Notes: generated from the letters alone by a model not told the origin. A stretch of 64,000 bases of DNA from Pseudomonas khavaziana (GCF_019145205.1 NZ_JAHSTT010000003.1:124001-188000), one strand, 5' to 3'. Positions 38,882-49,923 are shown, numbered from the stretch's first letter. Numbers and translations are program-made.

Positions 38882-40267
38882 TCATTCGTCGTCGGCGCTG
38901 TGGCTGGCGCTGTCGGCGAAGTTCAGGCCGTGCTTGCGCAGTTTGTCGTGCAACGTCTTGCGCGGCACTCCCAGGGCTTCGGCGAGGCTGCGCAGGGAAC
39001 TGTGGGGGCGGGTCAGTTCGGCGGCGATCAGGCTCTTCTCGAACTGCTCGACCTGCTCGCTCAGGCCGCCAGGGGTGGAGGTCAGCACGCCGGCTGCCGG
39101 GTTGTCCTGGGTGTTGTCCAGCGCCAACTCCAGGCCCAGGGCGAAACGCTCCGCAGCGTTTTGCAGTTCGCGCACATTGCCCGGCCAGCTGTGGCGCAGC
39201 AATAGCGCGCGCTGGCCCGGTTGCAGCTCATGCAGGGGCAGGCCATGGCGGCTGCTGGCCTCGTCGGCGAAATGCTGGAACAGCATCAATGCATCTTCGC
39301 CCCGCTCGCGCAGGGGTGGAATGCGCAGCGGCGCGACATTCAGGCGGTAATACAAGTCAGCCCGGAAACGGCCCTGGTCGGCGGCCTGGCGCAGGTCTTC
39401 CTTGGTGGCGGCGATGATGCGGATATCCAGCGGGATCAGCTGATTGCCACCCAGGCGCTCCACTACACGTTCCTGCAACAGGCGCAGCAACTTGACCTGT
39501 ACATCCAGGCTCATGCTTTCGATTTCATCGAGGAACAACGTGCCGCCATTGGCGAACTCGAACTTGCCGATGCGGCGTTTCTGCGCGCCGGTAAACGCGC
39601 CTGGTTCGTGGCCAAACAGCTCGCTTTCCACCACCGATTCGGCCAGCGCCCCGGCATTGATTGCCACAAACGGGCCGCTGCGGCGGCTCGACAGGTCATG
39701 CAATGCACGGGCGACAACCTCCTTGCCCGCCCCGGTTTCGCCCAGGATCAGCACATCGGCTTTGGTCGCGGCCAGCGCCCCAATTTGCTCGCGCAGGCGT
39801 AACATCTGCGGCGAATGCCCTACCAGGCGCGTGCTCAGTTGCTGGCGATCACTGAGGGCCAGGCGCAGGCTGCGGTTATCCAGCACCAGGCGACGCAGGG
39901 CCAGGGCGCGGCGCACGCTGTCGAGCAGGGCGTCACTGGCGAAGGGTTTTTCGAGGAAGTCATAGGCGCCGGCCCGCATGGCCTGCACCGCCAGCGGCAC
40001 GTCGCCATGGCCGGTGATCAGCAGCACCGGCAGATCCGGGTCCTGGCCGTGCAGTTCGGCCAACAGTTCCAGGCCGTCCATACCGGGCATGCGGATATCG
40101 CTGACCACCACTCCCGGCCAGTCCCGCGACAGGCGGGCGGTGAGGCCGCTGGCTTCGCCCAGGGGCAAGACTTTCAGCCCGGCCAGGTCCAGGGTCTGGC
40201 AGAGGGCCTGACGCAGGTGGGGATCGTCGTCGATCAACACCACCTGAATCTGGTTATCGATACTCAT
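38882..40267 (-). CDS. dctD: Sigma-54-dependent C4-dicarboxylate response regulator DctD
   Basis: 461 residues: receiver domain with phospho-acceptor D57 (VVSDIRMPGMDG), AAA+ domain with Walker A GETGAGKE, the sigma-54 contact loop intact as GAFTGA, and a C-terminal Fis-type helix-turn-helix (LAEALGVPRKTLHDKLRKHG). It overlaps dctB by four bases. The pair next to rml genes matches the P. aeruginosa dctBD location. The transporter genes it should control are not in this window. Confidence 0.92.
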   Translation of the reverse strand: MSIDNQIQVVLIDDDPHLRQALCQTLDLAGLKVLPLGEASGLTARLSRDWPGVVVSDIRMPGMDGLELLAELHGQDPDLPVLLITGHGDVPLAVQAMRAGAYDFLEKPFASDALLDSVRRALALRRLVLDNRSLRLALSDRQQLSTRLVGHSPQMLRLREQIGALAATKADVLILGETGAGKEVVARALHDLSSRRSGPFVAINAGALAESVVESELFGHEPGAFTGAQKRRIGKFEFANGGTLFLDEIESMSLDVQVKLLRLLQERVVERLGGNQLIPLDIRIIAATKEDLRQAADQGRFRADLYYRLNVAPLRIPPLRERGEDALMLFQHFADEASSRHGLPLHELQPGQRALLLRHSWPGNVRELQNAAERFALGLELALDNTQDNPAAGVLTSTPGGLSEQVEQFEKSLIAAELTRPHSSLRSLAEALGVPRKTLHDKLRKHGLNFADSASHSADDE

Positions 40268-42072
40268 ACACTGCGGTCCTCGGACGGTTGCAGACTGACG
40301 CCCGGCGAGCCGGCACGCAATTTCAAGGTTAACAGCGCGCCGCCTTCCTTGTGGTTGGCGAACAGCAGTTCGCCGCCAAAGGCACGCATCAGGGTGTCGC
40401 AGATCGCCAGGCCCAAGCCAAGGCCCTGGGTGCGTGTCTTAGTGGTGTAGAACGGCTCGCTGGCGCGGCCCAGGGCTTCCATGCAAAAGCCCGGGCCATT
40501 GTCGCGAATGTACAGGTTGACGCCCTGCGCAGTGGTTTCGGCATTCAGCCAGAGTTTGCGCGGCGGGCCTTTTTCGGTGAGGGCGTCGAGGGCATTGGCC
40601 AACAGGTTGCCCAGCACTTGGCGCAAGCGGGTTTCACCAGCCTGCACCCATAGGGTTGCCTCCGGCAGGTCGCGGATCAGCTCCACTTCCATCGAGCGCC
40701 GCCGCTTGGCCAGCAACGCCAGGGCGTCGTCCAGCGCTGGCTGCAGGGCCACGCTTTCCGGGGCGTGGCGGTCGCGGCGGGCGAAAGCGCGCAGGTGGGC
40801 GATGATCGAGGCCATGCGCCCGGTCAACTCGCTGATCAACTTGAGGTTGCCGCGGGCATCGCTGGTGCGCTCGTGGTCGAGCAGGATTTCAGCGTTTTCG
40901 GCATAGCTGCGGATCGCTGCCAGCGGTTGGTTCAGTTCATGGCTGATGCTCGCCGACATGGTGCCCAGTGCCGAGAGTTTACCGGCCTGTACCAGGTCAT
41001 CCTGGGCGCGCACCAATTCCTGCTGGGCGTGTTCACGTTCCAGCACTTCCTGTTTCAGGCGTCGGTTCAGGCCCTCCAGGTCGCTGGTACGCTCGGCCAC
41101 GCGCATTTCCAGTTCGCGTCGGGCCTTGGCTTCGAAGGCGATACGTTCCAGGTAATGCCGGCGGCGCTGCATGATCAAGCCCAGCAACAGCATCAGCACC
41201 AACAGCGTGGCGCCACCGACGGCCATCACTGTGCGCACCGGGCGGTTGATCAGCGAGCGCGGTGCAAGGATTTCCACGTTCCAGCCGGTCTCGGCGATGG
41301 CCGTGGATTGGCGCAGCCAGGCGCTGCTGCTCAGGCTCAGCGGCTGCGGGTCGCGGGTTGGGTAGGGTTGGATGGCAATGATGGCCTGGCGTTCTTCGGC
41401 AGTCAGTGGCCGCGTGGCGCGGAACCGCCATTGCGGGCGTGAGGTGAGGATCACCACCCCGTTGTGGTCGGTGACCAGCAGTTGTTCCGGGGTATTGCCC
41501 CATAGGCTTTCGGTGTGGTCCAAGTCGACCTTCACCACCAGCACACCGATGATAGTGTCGCCATCACGCACTGCGGCGGCAAAAAAGTAGCCGCGCTTGG
41601 CCGAGGTCGTGCCCAGGCCGAAAAAGCGCCCCAGGCGCCCAGCCATGGCCTCGCTGAAATAGGGGCGAAAGGAAAAATTGCGCCCGACAAAACTGTCTTG
41701 TTTGTCCCAGTTGGACGCGGCCAGAGTCTTGCCGGTGGTGTCCATCAGGTACATCACTTCCACGCCGGCCTGGGCGGCGACGTCCTTGAGCAGCAGGTTG
41801 GCGTTGGCCAGGTGGGTGCTGACCTGGGGCGCGTCCAGCGCGGTGCGCAGGGCCGGCAGGTCACCGAGGATCTGCGGCAGCACTTCGTAGCGGTGCAGGG
41901 TGCCCAGCAGGTTGGCGACGTAGAGGTCGAGGGTCTGACGATTCTGTCCGGCCAGTTCGCTGCGGTAATAGCGCTCGGCCAGGTGCTCCAGTGGCCACAA
42001 TAGCGGTGCCAGGCATAATGCCAGCAGGGCAAGGCTGCGCCAGCGGGGTCGTCGCGCAAGGGGTGGAGTCAT
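40264..42072 (-). CDS. dctB: C4-dicarboxylate sensor kinase DctB
   Basis: Membrane sensor kinase of 602 residues. There is one span near the N-terminus, a large periplasmic double-PAS-like dicarboxylate-binding domain (about 45-290), a second span, a coiled region, an H-box (SISHELNQPLAAIRSYAENA) and an ATPase domain (DNGPGF, GLGLGLAIC). The ATG at 42072 gives the normal N-terminus; the open frame continues upstream into rmlD without family support. Confidence 0.9.
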   Translation of the reverse strand: MTPPLARRPRWRSLALLALCLAPLLWPLEHLAERYYRSELAGQNRQTLDLYVANLLGTLHRYEVLPQILGDLPALRTALDAPQVSTHLANANLLLKDVAAQAGVEVMYLMDTTGKTLAASNWDKQDSFVGRNFSFRPYFSEAMAGRLGRFFGLGTTSAKRGYFFAAAVRDGDTIIGVLVVKVDLDHTESLWGNTPEQLLVTDHNGVVILTSRPQWRFRATRPLTAEERQAIIAIQPYPTRDPQPLSLSSSAWLRQSTAIAETGWNVEILAPRSLINRPVRTVMAVGGATLLVLMLLLGLIMQRRRHYLERIAFEAKARRELEMRVAERTSDLEGLNRRLKQEVLEREHAQQELVRAQDDLVQAGKLSALGTMSASISHELNQPLAAIRSYAENAEILLDHERTSDARGNLKLISELTGRMASIIAHLRAFARRDRHAPESVALQPALDDALALLAKRRRSMEVELIRDLPEATLWVQAGETRLRQVLGNLLANALDALTEKGPPRKLWLNAETTAQGVNLYIRDNGPGFCMEALGRASEPFYTTKTRTQGLGLGLAICDTLMRAFGGELLFANHKEGGALLTLKLRAGSPGVSLQPSEDRSV

Positions 42073-42106
42073 GGGGATCGCGCCTGTGGGTACAGGCGCA
42101 TTATGC

Positions 42107-42988
42107 CTACTGCTGCTGTGCAAGACACTCTTGCAATGCGTCCTGCCACTGCGGCTGGCTGACCTGCCATTGCTGCTGCAGCCGCGTGCAGTCCAGGCGC
42201 GAGTTGAGCGGGCGCTTGGCGGGCGTCGGGTAGGCGCTGGAAGGGATCGGCTCCAGTTCGGCACAGGCTCTGCCTTCGGCCCGCAGTTGCGCGCCAATGG
42301 CCTCGGCGAAGCCGAACCACGAGGTTTCGCCTTGGGCGGTCAGGTGATAGACACCCCATTCCCCGGCCTTGCCGGCTTGCCACTGCTCGATCAGCACACG
42401 GGTGCTGTTGGCGATGGTCCCGGCCCAGGTCGGCGCGCCGATCTGGTCGGCCACGATGCGCATCTGCGGTTTTTCCTGCAGCAGGCGTTGCATGGTCAGC
42501 AGGAAATTCTTGCCGTGGCTGGAATACACCCAGCTGGTGCGCAGAATCAGGTATTGGCCACCCACTGCAGCAATCGCCTGCTCGCCTGCCAGCTTGCTCT
42601 GACCGTAGACACCCAATGGGTTTGGCGTGTCGTTTTCGGTGTACGGGGCAGGTTTGCTGCCGTCGAACACGTAGTCGGTCGAGTAGTGGATCAACGGGAT
42701 GCCCAATGCCTTGGCCTCCTCGGCGAGGATGCCGGGGGCGATAGCGTTGATGGCAAAGGCTGCGTCCGGTTCGCTCTCGGCCAGATCGACGGCGGTGTGC
42801 GCGGCCGCGTTGATGATCAGGCCGGGGCGATGGGCGCGTACCTGTTGGCGGATGCGGTCGGCGTTGGCCAGGTCAAGCTGGTCGCGGCCCAGGACGATAA
42901 GCTCGCCCAGGCCCTGGAGCCGCTGTTGCAGCTCTTGGGAGACTTGGCCGTGTTGGCCGGTGATGAGGATTTTCAGGGCAGCTGTCAC
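42107..42988 (-). CDS. rmlD: dTDP-4-dehydrorhamnose reductase
   Basis: Last step of dTDP-L-rhamnose synthesis, NAD(P)H reduction. The product has 293 residues, with nucleotide motif GQHGQVSQEL near the N-terminus and the YxxxK catalytic pair in YGQSKLAGE. The GTG at 42988 overlaps the rmlC stop (GTGA), so translation is coupled; the much longer frame runs inside rmlC. Confidence 0.92.
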   Translation of the reverse strand: MTAALKILITGQHGQVSQELQQRLQGLGELIVLGRDQLDLANADRIRQQVRAHRPGLIINAAAHTAVDLAESEPDAAFAINAIAPGILAEEAKALGIPLIHYSTDYVFDGSKPAPYTENDTPNPLGVYGQSKLAGEQAIAAVGGQYLILRTSWVYSSHGKNFLLTMQRLLQEKPQMRIVADQIGAPTWAGTIANSTRVLIEQWQAGKAGEWGVYHLTAQGETSWFGFAEAIGAQLRAEGRACAELEPIPSSAYPTPAKRPLNSRLDCTRLQQQWQVSQPQWQDALQECLAQQQ

Positions 42989-43530
42989 AGGAATAAGTCC
43001 GCGTCTTTCAGGTTTGCACCGTTTTGATCCTTGGCGGACAGCGTCGGTGTGCCGTTGAGCTGCCAATCGATGTTGAGATCCGCGTCGTTCCAACGAATGC
43101 AACGCTCCGCAGAGGGCGTGTAGTAATCCGTGGTCTTGTAGAGGAATTCGGCGTAATCGCTCAGCACCACGAAACCGTGGGCAAAACCCGGTGGGATCCA
43201 CAACTGGCGATTATTTTCGGCAGACAGTCGCACGCTGGTCCATTTGCCGAAGTGCGGGGAGCTGCGGCGGATATCCACCGCCACGTCCAGGACTTCGCCA
43301 GCCGTCACACGCACCAGTTTTCCCTGGGCGTGTTCTACCTGATAGTGCAAGCCCCTGAGCACGCCCTTTTGCGAGCGTGAGTGGTTGTCCTGCACAAATT
43401 GCAGTTGCAGCCCGCTGGCTTTTTCAAACTCACGAGCATTGAAACTCTCATAGAAAAAGCCGCGCTCATCGCCAAAAACCTTGGGTTGGATGATCAATAC
43501 ACCGGGCAACTCAGTGGCGGTTACATTCAT
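42985..43530 (-). CDS. rmlC: dTDP-4-dehydrorhamnose 3,5-epimerase
   Basis: Cupin epimerase of 181 residues, third step of dTDP-rhamnose synthesis. The catalytic H is in GVLRGLHYQ, and the Asp/Tyr region is [15 protein letters not shown]. It overlaps both neighbours by four bases. Confidence 0.94.
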   Translation of the reverse strand: MNVTATELPGVLIIQPKVFGDERGFFYESFNAREFEKASGLQLQFVQDNHSRSQKGVLRGLHYQVEHAQGKLVRVTAGEVLDVAVDIRRSSPHFGKWTSVRLSAENNRQLWIPPGFAHGFVVLSDYAEFLYKTTDYYTPSAERCIRWNDADLNIDWQLNGTPTLSAKDQNGANLKDADLFL

Positions 43531-44402
43531 TTAGTATTCCCGGCGAGCATGTACAAGTACTGGCCATAGCCGGTTTTGCCGAAGTATTTGGCGCGCTCCA
43601 GCAGATAGTCTCGGTCGATCCAGCCGTTCTCGTAGGCGATCTCTTCCAGGCAGGCTACTTTCAAGCCTTGGCGGTGTTCGATGGTCTGTACGTAGGTAGA
43701 GGCTTCCAACAGACTGTCGTGGGTGCCGGTATCCAGCCAGGCGAACCCGCGGCCGAATCGCTCTACGTGCAGATCACCGCGCTGGAGGTAGGCATTGTTG
43801 ATGTCAGTGATTTCCAGCTCGCCGCGTGGCGATGGCTTGACCGCCTTGGCGATCTTGATCACGTCGTTGTCGTAGAAATACAGGCCAGTCACGGCGTAGT
43901 GGGACTTTGGCTTCAACGGTTTTTCTTCGATAGACAGGGCTCGGCCCTCTTTATCGAAGTCGATCACGCCAAAACGCTCAGGGTCTTTGACCCAGTAGCC
44001 GAATACGGTAGCGCCTGAAGGGCGTTCGGCTGCGCCGCGCAATTGATCGCTGAAATGCTGGCCGTGGAAGATGTTATCCCCCAGGATCAAGCACACAGGA
44101 TCATCGCCAATGAACTCTTCACCAATGATGAACGCCTGCGCCAGGCCATCCGGCGAAGGCTGCTCGGCATAGCTGAAGCGCACACCGAACTGGCTGCCGT
44201 CGCCCAGCAGGTTACGGTACTGCGGCAGATCCACCGGGGTAGAGATCACCAGGATGTCCTTGATCCCCGCCAGCATCAGCACCGAGATCGGGTAGTAGAT
44301 CATTGGCTTGTCATACACCGGCAACAGCTGCTTGGACACGCCCAGGGTAATGGGGTGCAAACGGGTGCCGGAACCGCCGGCCAATACAATGCCTTTCATC
44401 AT
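43527..44402 (-). CDS. rmlA: Glucose-1-phosphate thymidylyltransferase
   Basis: First enzyme of the pathway, making dTDP-glucose from glucose-1-phosphate and dTTP. The product has 291 residues with the nucleotidyltransferase motif [11 protein letters not shown] and [11 protein letters not shown]. It starts at ATGATG overlapping the rmlB stop; either ATG could be used. Confidence 0.95.
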   Translation of the reverse strand: MMKGIVLAGGSGTRLHPITLGVSKQLLPVYDKPMIYYPISVLMLAGIKDILVISTPVDLPQYRNLLGDGSQFGVRFSYAEQPSPDGLAQAFIIGEEFIGDDPVCLILGDNIFHGQHFSDQLRGAAERPSGATVFGYWVKDPERFGVIDFDKEGRALSIEEKPLKPKSHYAVTGLYFYDNDVIKIAKAVKPSPRGELEITDINNAYLQRGDLHVERFGRGFAWLDTGTHDSLLEASTYVQTIEHRQGLKVACLEEIAYENGWIDRDYLLERAKYFGKTGYGQYLYMLAGNTK

Positions 44403-45481
44403 GCGATCAAATCCTTTGCGTCAGTGTTGCCCAAGCGTTCACCTTGATAACTGCCATCCTGGACCCTGCGGCACCATTCCAGATTATCGAGGTACCACTG
44501 CACGGTCTTGCGCAGTCCGGTCTCAAAGGTTTCTTCCGGGACCCAGCCCAGTTCGCGCTCGATCTTGCTGGCATCGATGGCGTAGCGTTGGTCGTGGCCC
44601 GGGCGATCCTTAACGAAGGTGATCAGGTCGGTGAATTTTTCCACGCCGGCTGGGCGTTGTGGCGCCAGCTCTTCCAACAGGGCGCAGATGCCACGGACCA
44701 CGTCGATGTTCTTCTGCTCGTTATGGCCGCCGATGTTGTAGGTCTCGCCCACAACTCCAGTGGTTACTACTTTAAGCAGCGCGCGGGCATGGTCCTCGAC
44801 GAACAGCCAGTCACGCACCTGCAAGCCATCGCCGTACACCGGCAGCGGCTTGCCCGCGAGGGCGTTGAGGATGACCAGTGGGATCAACTTTTCGGGGAAG
44901 TGGAACGGCCCGTAGTTGTTCGAGCAGTTGGTCAGCAGCACCGGCAGGCCATAGGTGCGCTGCCAGGCGCGTACCAGGTGGTCTGAGGCCGCCTTGCTTG
45001 CCGAATACGGCGAGCTGGGGGCGTAAGGCGTGGTCTCGGTGAAGAGATCGTCCACGCCGTGCAGGTCGCCGTAGACCTCGTCAGTGGAGATGTGGTGGAA
45101 ACGAAACGCGCTCTTCGCCGGTTCTGCCAGCTTCTGCCAGTAGGCCCGGGTGGCCTCCAACAGGCTATAGGTGCCAACGATATTGGTCTGGATAAAATCC
45201 GACGGGCCGTCAATGGAACGGTCGACGTGGGATTCAGCCGCCAAATGCATGATGGCGTCAGGCTGGAAGCGCGCAAGTATGGCGCTCACGGTGGCCTGGT
45301 CGATGATATCGGCCTGGACGAACTCATAGCGGCTGTTGGACGCGATACTGGCCAGCGACTCGAGGTTGCCGGCGTAGGTCAGCTTGTCCAGGTTGAGCAC
45401 TTCATGCTCGGTGTGTTGAATCAAGTGCCGGATCAGGGCCGAGCCAATAAATCCGGCGCCGCCGGTGATGAGAATGCGCAT
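44399..45481 (-). CDS. rmlB: dTDP-glucose 4,6-dehydratase
   Basis: Extended short-chain dehydrogenase, second pathway step, 360 residues. The NAD-binding motif is [13 protein letters not shown]; the catalytic triad lies in STDEVYG and [11 protein letters not shown]. It is first gene of rmlBACD. The rhamnose donor serves lipopolysaccharide and rhamnolipid synthesis. Confidence 0.95.
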   Translation of the reverse strand: MRILITGGAGFIGSALIRHLIQHTEHEVLNLDKLTYAGNLESLASIASNSRYEFVQADIIDQATVSAILARFQPDAIMHLAAESHVDRSIDGPSDFIQTNIVGTYSLLEATRAYWQKLAEPAKSAFRFHHISTDEVYGDLHGVDDLFTETTPYAPSSPYSASKAASDHLVRAWQRTYGLPVLLTNCSNNYGPFHFPEKLIPLVILNALAGKPLPVYGDGLQVRDWLFVEDHARALLKVVTTGVVGETYNIGGHNEQKNIDVVRGICALLEELAPQRPAGVEKFTDLITFVKDRPGHDQRYAIDASKIERELGWVPEETFETGLRKTVQWYLDNLEWCRRVQDGSYQGERLGNTDAKDLIA

Positions 45482-45926
45482 GTCGAGGGCCTTTTCCTTA
45501 GACGGACATTAAGCGAAAGAAGCATAGCTTGAGTTGTGAATCGGGCCGGCGCAAGCGCCGCGAGCATAAGGGGTTGATTAAAGCCCCTGAACAATGGCGA
45601 TATAGACGTCTGAAAAAACAAACGCCGTCACAATGTTGTTGCCCCTGTTGACCCATCGTGCCTGTTCAAGCGGCACTATGGACAGCACGCATGGCGGCTT
45701 TGTTCTGTAAATCTGCCGTGATGACCACGCCACGATAGGGGTTCTGAGTCAGCATGCAGCTCTCCATCGTCAGGGACGTAAAGATATCGGATGGATCAGT
45801 TGACGCTTGTCGATAGTTATCGGCTACATCATGTGTTTATCGATGTTAATCCAGATTAACCGCTTTTAAAGCCGATTTTTATCCGTTATAAAGTCGACCT
45901 TCACCCCATTCGGAGCCCTGATCGCC
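45482..45926. other. Divergent control region between rmlB and aguA
   Basis: About 440 bases without a credible gene. It holds a small hairpin GGCGC-AA-GCGCC near 45550 and AT-rich stretches at 45830-45890 that may be the aguA promoter. No known RNA family is recognised. Confidence 0.45.
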
Positions 45927-47033
45927 ATGACCACCCTGCACAGCACCCCTCGCGCCGATGGCTTCCACATGCCTGCCGAATGGGCGCCACAGACCCAAAC
46001 CTGGATGATCTGGCCCGAGCGCCCGGACAACTGGCGCCTGGGCGGCAAGCCCGCGCAGGCAGCCCATGTGGCCGTGGCCAAGGCCATTGCCCGCTTTGAA
46101 CCGGTGACCGTCGCAGTTTCCGCCGGCCAGTACGAGAACGCCCGTGCGCGCCTGGATGTGCCCAATATTCGCTTGGTGGAGATGTCCAGCGACGATGCCT
46201 GGGTGCGGGATACCGGCCCGACGTTCGTGATCAACGACAGCGGCGAAGTGCGTGGGGTGAACTGGGATTTCAATGCCTGGGGTGGCTTCGACGGCGGTCT
46301 GTATTCGCCGTGGAACCGTGATTCCCAAGTGGGTGGCAAGATCCTCGAGATCGAACGTGCGCCGCGCTACCGTACTGAAGGCTTTGTGCTCGAAGGCGGT
46401 TCGATCCATGTGGACGGCGAGGGCACCCTGATCACCACCGAAGAATGCCTGTTGAACCGCAATCGCAACCCGCACCTTGATCGAGCAGCGATCGAAGCAG
46501 TGCTTAGCGATCACCTGGCGGTGGATAAGATCATCTGGCTGCCGGACGGCCTGTTCAACGATGAAACCGACGGCCATGTGGATAACTTCTGCTGCTACGT
46601 GCGCCCGGGTGAAGTGTTGCTGGCCTGGACCGATGACCCACAAGATCCGAACTACTCACGCTGCCATGCGGCCATGGATGTGCTGCAAAACAGCACCGAT
46701 GCCCAAGGCCGCTCGTTCATCGTGCATAAAATGCCGATCCCGGGGCCGCTGTACGCCACTGAGGAGGAGTGCGCCGGTGTCGACCCAGTGGACGGCAGCC
46801 AGGAACGTAATCCGACCGTGCGGTTGGCCGGTTCCTACGTCAACTTCCTGATCGTCAACGGCGGCATCATCGCGCCGAGTTTCGACGACCCGCTGGACAG
46901 CCAGGCCAAGCAGATCCTGCAGAACCTGTTCCCCCAGCACGAGGTGGTGATGGTGCCGGGGCGTGAACTGTTACTGGGCGGTGGCAATATCCATTGCCTG
47001 ACTCAACAACAGCCAGCCCCGCAGAGAAATTGA
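45927..47033 (+). CDS. aguA: Agmatine deiminase
   Basis: Converts agmatine to N-carbamoylputrescine, the arginine decarboxylase route to putrescine. The product has 368 residues of the peptidyl-arginine-deiminase fold. The catalytic C357 is in [24 protein letters not shown] and [12 protein letters not shown] carry the substrate-binding and His residues. aguB is not adjacent here. A terminator follows. Confidence 0.95.
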   Translation: MTTLHSTPRADGFHMPAEWAPQTQTWMIWPERPDNWRLGGKPAQAAHVAVAKAIARFEPVTVAVSAGQYENARARLDVPNIRLVEMSSDDAWVRDTGPTFVINDSGEVRGVNWDFNAWGGFDGGLYSPWNRDSQVGGKILEIERAPRYRTEGFVLEGGSIHVDGEGTLITTEECLLNRNRNPHLDRAAIEAVLSDHLAVDKIIWLPDGLFNDETDGHVDNFCCYVRPGEVLLAWTDDPQDPNYSRCHAAMDVLQNSTDAQGRSFIVHKMPIPGPLYATEEECAGVDPVDGSQERNPTVRLAGSYVNFLIVNGGIIAPSFDDPLDSQAKQILQNLFPQHEVVMVPGRELLLGGGNIHCLTQQQPAPQRN

Positions 47034-47093
47034 GTGCAGTTGTAACAACGCCTTGATGGCAAGCGGGCACTGCGCGATTGCAGTGTTCCCGGC

Positions 47094-47127
47094 AAGCCCG
47101 CGGCCCAGCCAGGTCGCGGGCTTTTTT
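47094..47127 (+). terminator. Rho-independent terminator after aguA
   Basis: AAGCCCGCG and CGCGGGCTT arms with a 12-base loop, then a T run. Confidence 0.9.
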
Positions 47128-47267
47128 ATACCTGAATACCAATGAACACTGGGAATTGGCATAGCTCTTGTATCGCTGTCGCACAGTGGCCCAGGGTGAT
47201 GACTGCACAGATCTGTCACAAACCTTGAGTAAGTTAGCCGCTCACGCAGCAGGAGAGAGCGCTGAAA

Positions 47268-47495
47268 ATGAATGTTGATATCAACCCTATCTACACGCGC
47301 CCGTTCCACCCGACGCGGGTCAACGGCGACGCGATCCATGCGCTGGCGCTCTGGTTGAAGGCAAACGGCTCGAGACAGATCAGGCAAGCGCCTGACTGGC
47401 GCAGCGTGATGCGTGAACGCTATCCGGTGGGGTTGTTCACGGAGGATGAAGTGCGCGAGCTGTGTGACCTGATGTGTAACTCTAAGGCGCGCTGA
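47268..47495 (+). CDS. Small hypothetical protein
   Basis: 75 residues, start ATG with AGGAGAGAG upstream. It is basic and helical, and reads like a small soluble protein (FHPTRVNGDAIHALALWLKA, then FTEDEVRELCDLMC). No family recognised. Its own promoter must lie in the 140 bases after the aguA terminator. Confidence 0.65.
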   Translation: MNVDINPIYTRPFHPTRVNGDAIHALALWLKANGSRQIRQAPDWRSVMRERYPVGLFTEDEVRELCDLMCNSKAR

Positions 47496-47502
47496 GACCT
47501 TA

Positions 47503-47529
47503 TGTGGGAGGGAGCAAGCCCCTCCCACA
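47503..47529. repeat. Short REP hairpin (collapsed REPIN)
   Basis: TGTGGGAGGGAGCAAGCCCC then TCCCACA, immediately after the small gene and before the receptor gene end. Confidence 0.8.
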
Positions 47530-47547
47530 GGTTGCATTTATTCGGCC

Positions 47548-49635
47548 TTAGAAACTGTAGGTACCTGTGACGACCAGGCTACGCGGCTCTCCTGGTTGAA
47601 TCTGCGCCGCGCTGGTCGCCGAGGCGTAGTAGTTCTTGTCGGCGATATTGTTCAGTGCCGCCCTGACGTCCCATTCCTTCTGACGGAAACCGGCCAGTGC
47701 GTCCCAGCGCCCATAGCCCGGCAGCACCACGGTATTGAGGTTGTCGGCGTAACGATCACCCACCAGGGTCAAGCCGGTTTCCGCGTACCAACCCATTTCG
47801 GGCTTCCAGGTGATGAACAGGCTGGCATTACGCTTGGCTACGTCGCTGATCCGTTTGCCTTCAAAGCCATTGTTGTCCTTCTCCACCTTGGCGTCCTGCA
47901 GCCCCACGCCGCCGCGTACGTACCAGTTGTCGACGATCTTGCCGGTGGCGGTCAGCTCCACGCCGCGTGAGCGTTGCAAGCCTGTGAGCAGGGTGATGGT
48001 GCGGTCCAGCGGGTCGCTGGTGCGGCGGTTGTAGAGTTCCAGTTCGTACACGGCCAGGGTGGTGCTCAGGCGGTCGTCGAGCCAGTCGCTTTTCACGCCG
48101 ATTTCTTTTTGCTTGGTCAGCTCGGGGCTCAGGTCATTGGCGCCGCCTGCCGCATTCGGCGTGATACCGATCAGACCGCCGCCTGCGGGTGTGAAGGTCT
48201 TGCTCCACGAGGCATAGAACGAATGGTGCTCCAGCGGCGTCCACACCAGGCCGACGCGTGGGCTGGTGCTGTGGCTCTTCACGTTTTGCTGGGTGTTGAG
48301 CAACTTGCTGGTGGTGTCCACTTCAAAGCGGTCGTAACGCAGCCCGCCCAGGAGCTGCCACTGGTCATTCAGGCGCAGTTGGTCCTGAACGTACAGGGCG
48401 CGACTTTCGACTTCGGTGTGGTTGTTGCTCGAAACGCTCATGCGCCCGGTGTGGCTCAGGTGGCGATTGGGTTGGTTGAGGTCCAGGCCCGGCACGGCCT
48501 GGCCGCCTCGATTGACGGCGGTAGCGGAGTACAGCTTCGGATCGCGGCGCTGGCTGCCCAGCTCAATACCGGTGAGCAGGCGGTGCTCCAGGCCGAAGGT
48601 GTCGAAACCACCTTCCAGCTCAAGGTTGTTGAACACATTGCGGGTGGTCAGGTCCTGCTGCCAGTGCTGGCGGGTGACGGTGTTGGTTTTCGGGTCGTAG
48701 CCGGTCTGGTAGGTATTGTCGAAATCGCTGTCGAGCTTGAACACGCCGAGGGTGTGGCGCAGTTGCCAGTTGGCATTTACCTCATAGGCGAGCTTGGAAC
48801 GCAGGGACTGGGATGTATCGTCGATGTAATCGCCGCTATCGAAATAAGTGGTGCTGCGGCTTACATCGGCCGGGCGCCCGTTGACCCCGGGAATGCCACG
48901 GTCCGGCGTGCGGTTGTAGCGGCTGTATTCGTATTGCACCAGCCAGTTCAGCTCGGGGGTGAGCTGCCAGCTCATCGACGGTGCGAACAACTGGCGGTTG
49001 CCACTGACCCCATCGCGAAAGCTGTTGTTGTCCTGGTTGCCCATGTTCAGGCGCAGGCTGATGGTGTCAGTCGGGTCGGTGCTCAGGTCGGCATACAGGC
49101 TGCGCAAATCATTGCTGCCGCCTTGGGCTTCGATGCTGGATTTTTGCCCCTGCGTGGGCAGTTTGCTGACGCGGTTGACGATCCCACCCTGGCCGCCGCG
49201 CCCGTACAGCACCGCAGCCGGGCCCTTGAGCACTTCGATGCGCTCGATGTTATGCAGGTCGCGTACGTACTGGCTGTCGTCGCGGATGCCGTCCAGATAG
49301 AAATCGTTGCTCGCATCGAAACCGCGTATGCGCAAGCTGTCGAAGCGCGTGTCGGCGCCGCTGCTGACGTTAGGGATGCCGCTCAACGCCTGGCCCAGGT
49401 CGTTGGTGCCGTAGGCGCGCAGGCTTTCGGTCTTCACGGAGTCGATGGCCTGGGGCACGTAGCGCACGGATGTGGTGGTGCGAGTGGCGGTGCTAGTCTC
49501 CTTGACGCGTGGGTCGTCTTCGTCAGCCTCGGCATTGATCGAGGTTTCAGGCAATACCGTGGTCGCATTGGCAAAACCGACAGACAGCAAAAAAGAGAGG
49601 CCTAAGGAAATAGGCGTCAGGCGCGGGACAAGCAT
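47548..49635 (-). CDS. TonB-dependent siderophore receptor
   Basis: Outer-membrane receptor of 695 residues. The signal peptide is MLVPRLTPISLGLSFLLSVG, cleaved near ANA. The plug domain (about 45-165) has FYLDGIRDDSQYVRDLHNIE and VLKGPAAVLYGRGGQGG; the beta-barrel ends in TYSF with the terminal aromatic residue. There is no N-terminal signalling domain, so it is not a FecA-type transducer. The plug resembles catecholate receptors such as Fiu. An upstream start at 49695 is possible. A weak Fur-like stretch lies near 49680-49705. Confidence 0.87.
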   Translation of the reverse strand: MLVPRLTPISLGLSFLLSVGFANATTVLPETSINAEADEDDPRVKETSTATRTTTSVRYVPQAIDSVKTESLRAYGTNDLGQALSGIPNVSSGADTRFDSLRIRGFDASNDFYLDGIRDDSQYVRDLHNIERIEVLKGPAAVLYGRGGQGGIVNRVSKLPTQGQKSSIEAQGGSNDLRSLYADLSTDPTDTISLRLNMGNQDNNSFRDGVSGNRQLFAPSMSWQLTPELNWLVQYEYSRYNRTPDRGIPGVNGRPADVSRSTTYFDSGDYIDDTSQSLRSKLAYEVNANWQLRHTLGVFKLDSDFDNTYQTGYDPKTNTVTRQHWQQDLTTRNVFNNLELEGGFDTFGLEHRLLTGIELGSQRRDPKLYSATAVNRGGQAVPGLDLNQPNRHLSHTGRMSVSSNNHTEVESRALYVQDQLRLNDQWQLLGGLRYDRFEVDTTSKLLNTQQNVKSHSTSPRVGLVWTPLEHHSFYASWSKTFTPAGGGLIGITPNAAGGANDLSPELTKQKEIGVKSDWLDDRLSTTLAVYELELYNRRTSDPLDRTITLLTGLQRSRGVELTATGKIVDNWYVRGGVGLQDAKVEKDNNGFEGKRISDVAKRNASLFITWKPEMGWYAETGLTLVGDRYADNLNTVVLPGYGRWDALAGFRQKEWDVRAALNNIADKNYYASATSAAQIQPGEPRSLVVTGTYSF

Positions 49636-49923
49636 GAGGGTGAGTATCCAAATGGTCTGGAAGGGAAGTAGTGCGCGAATGGTAATGCTTTGCATTTGCG
49701 CGTGTTATCTATTCCCTATGGCGTTGCCCGTAAGATTTGTTACTCGATGTGTTTTTGTCGGTGATCAGGGACATTTGGCGAGTTTAATCGCAGCGCTTTA
49801 GCTCGCTGCTTAGACGAATATCGCCTAAATACAGACGATTCACGAAATTGACACTTAGTTCAATGCCCGCATAGGATTGCGCCCAACGCCTGTGGCTAAC
49901 CACCATGACTAAATCCAAAAAAA

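Noticed and set aside
42107..43201. 364-residue frame for rmlD
   Set aside because: The first 71 residues run through rmlC in another frame; the GTG at 42988 overlapping the rmlC stop is the accepted start.
49680..49705. Fur box before the TonB-dependent receptor
   Set aside because: The match to the consensus is too weak to list as a site, although iron control is plausible.
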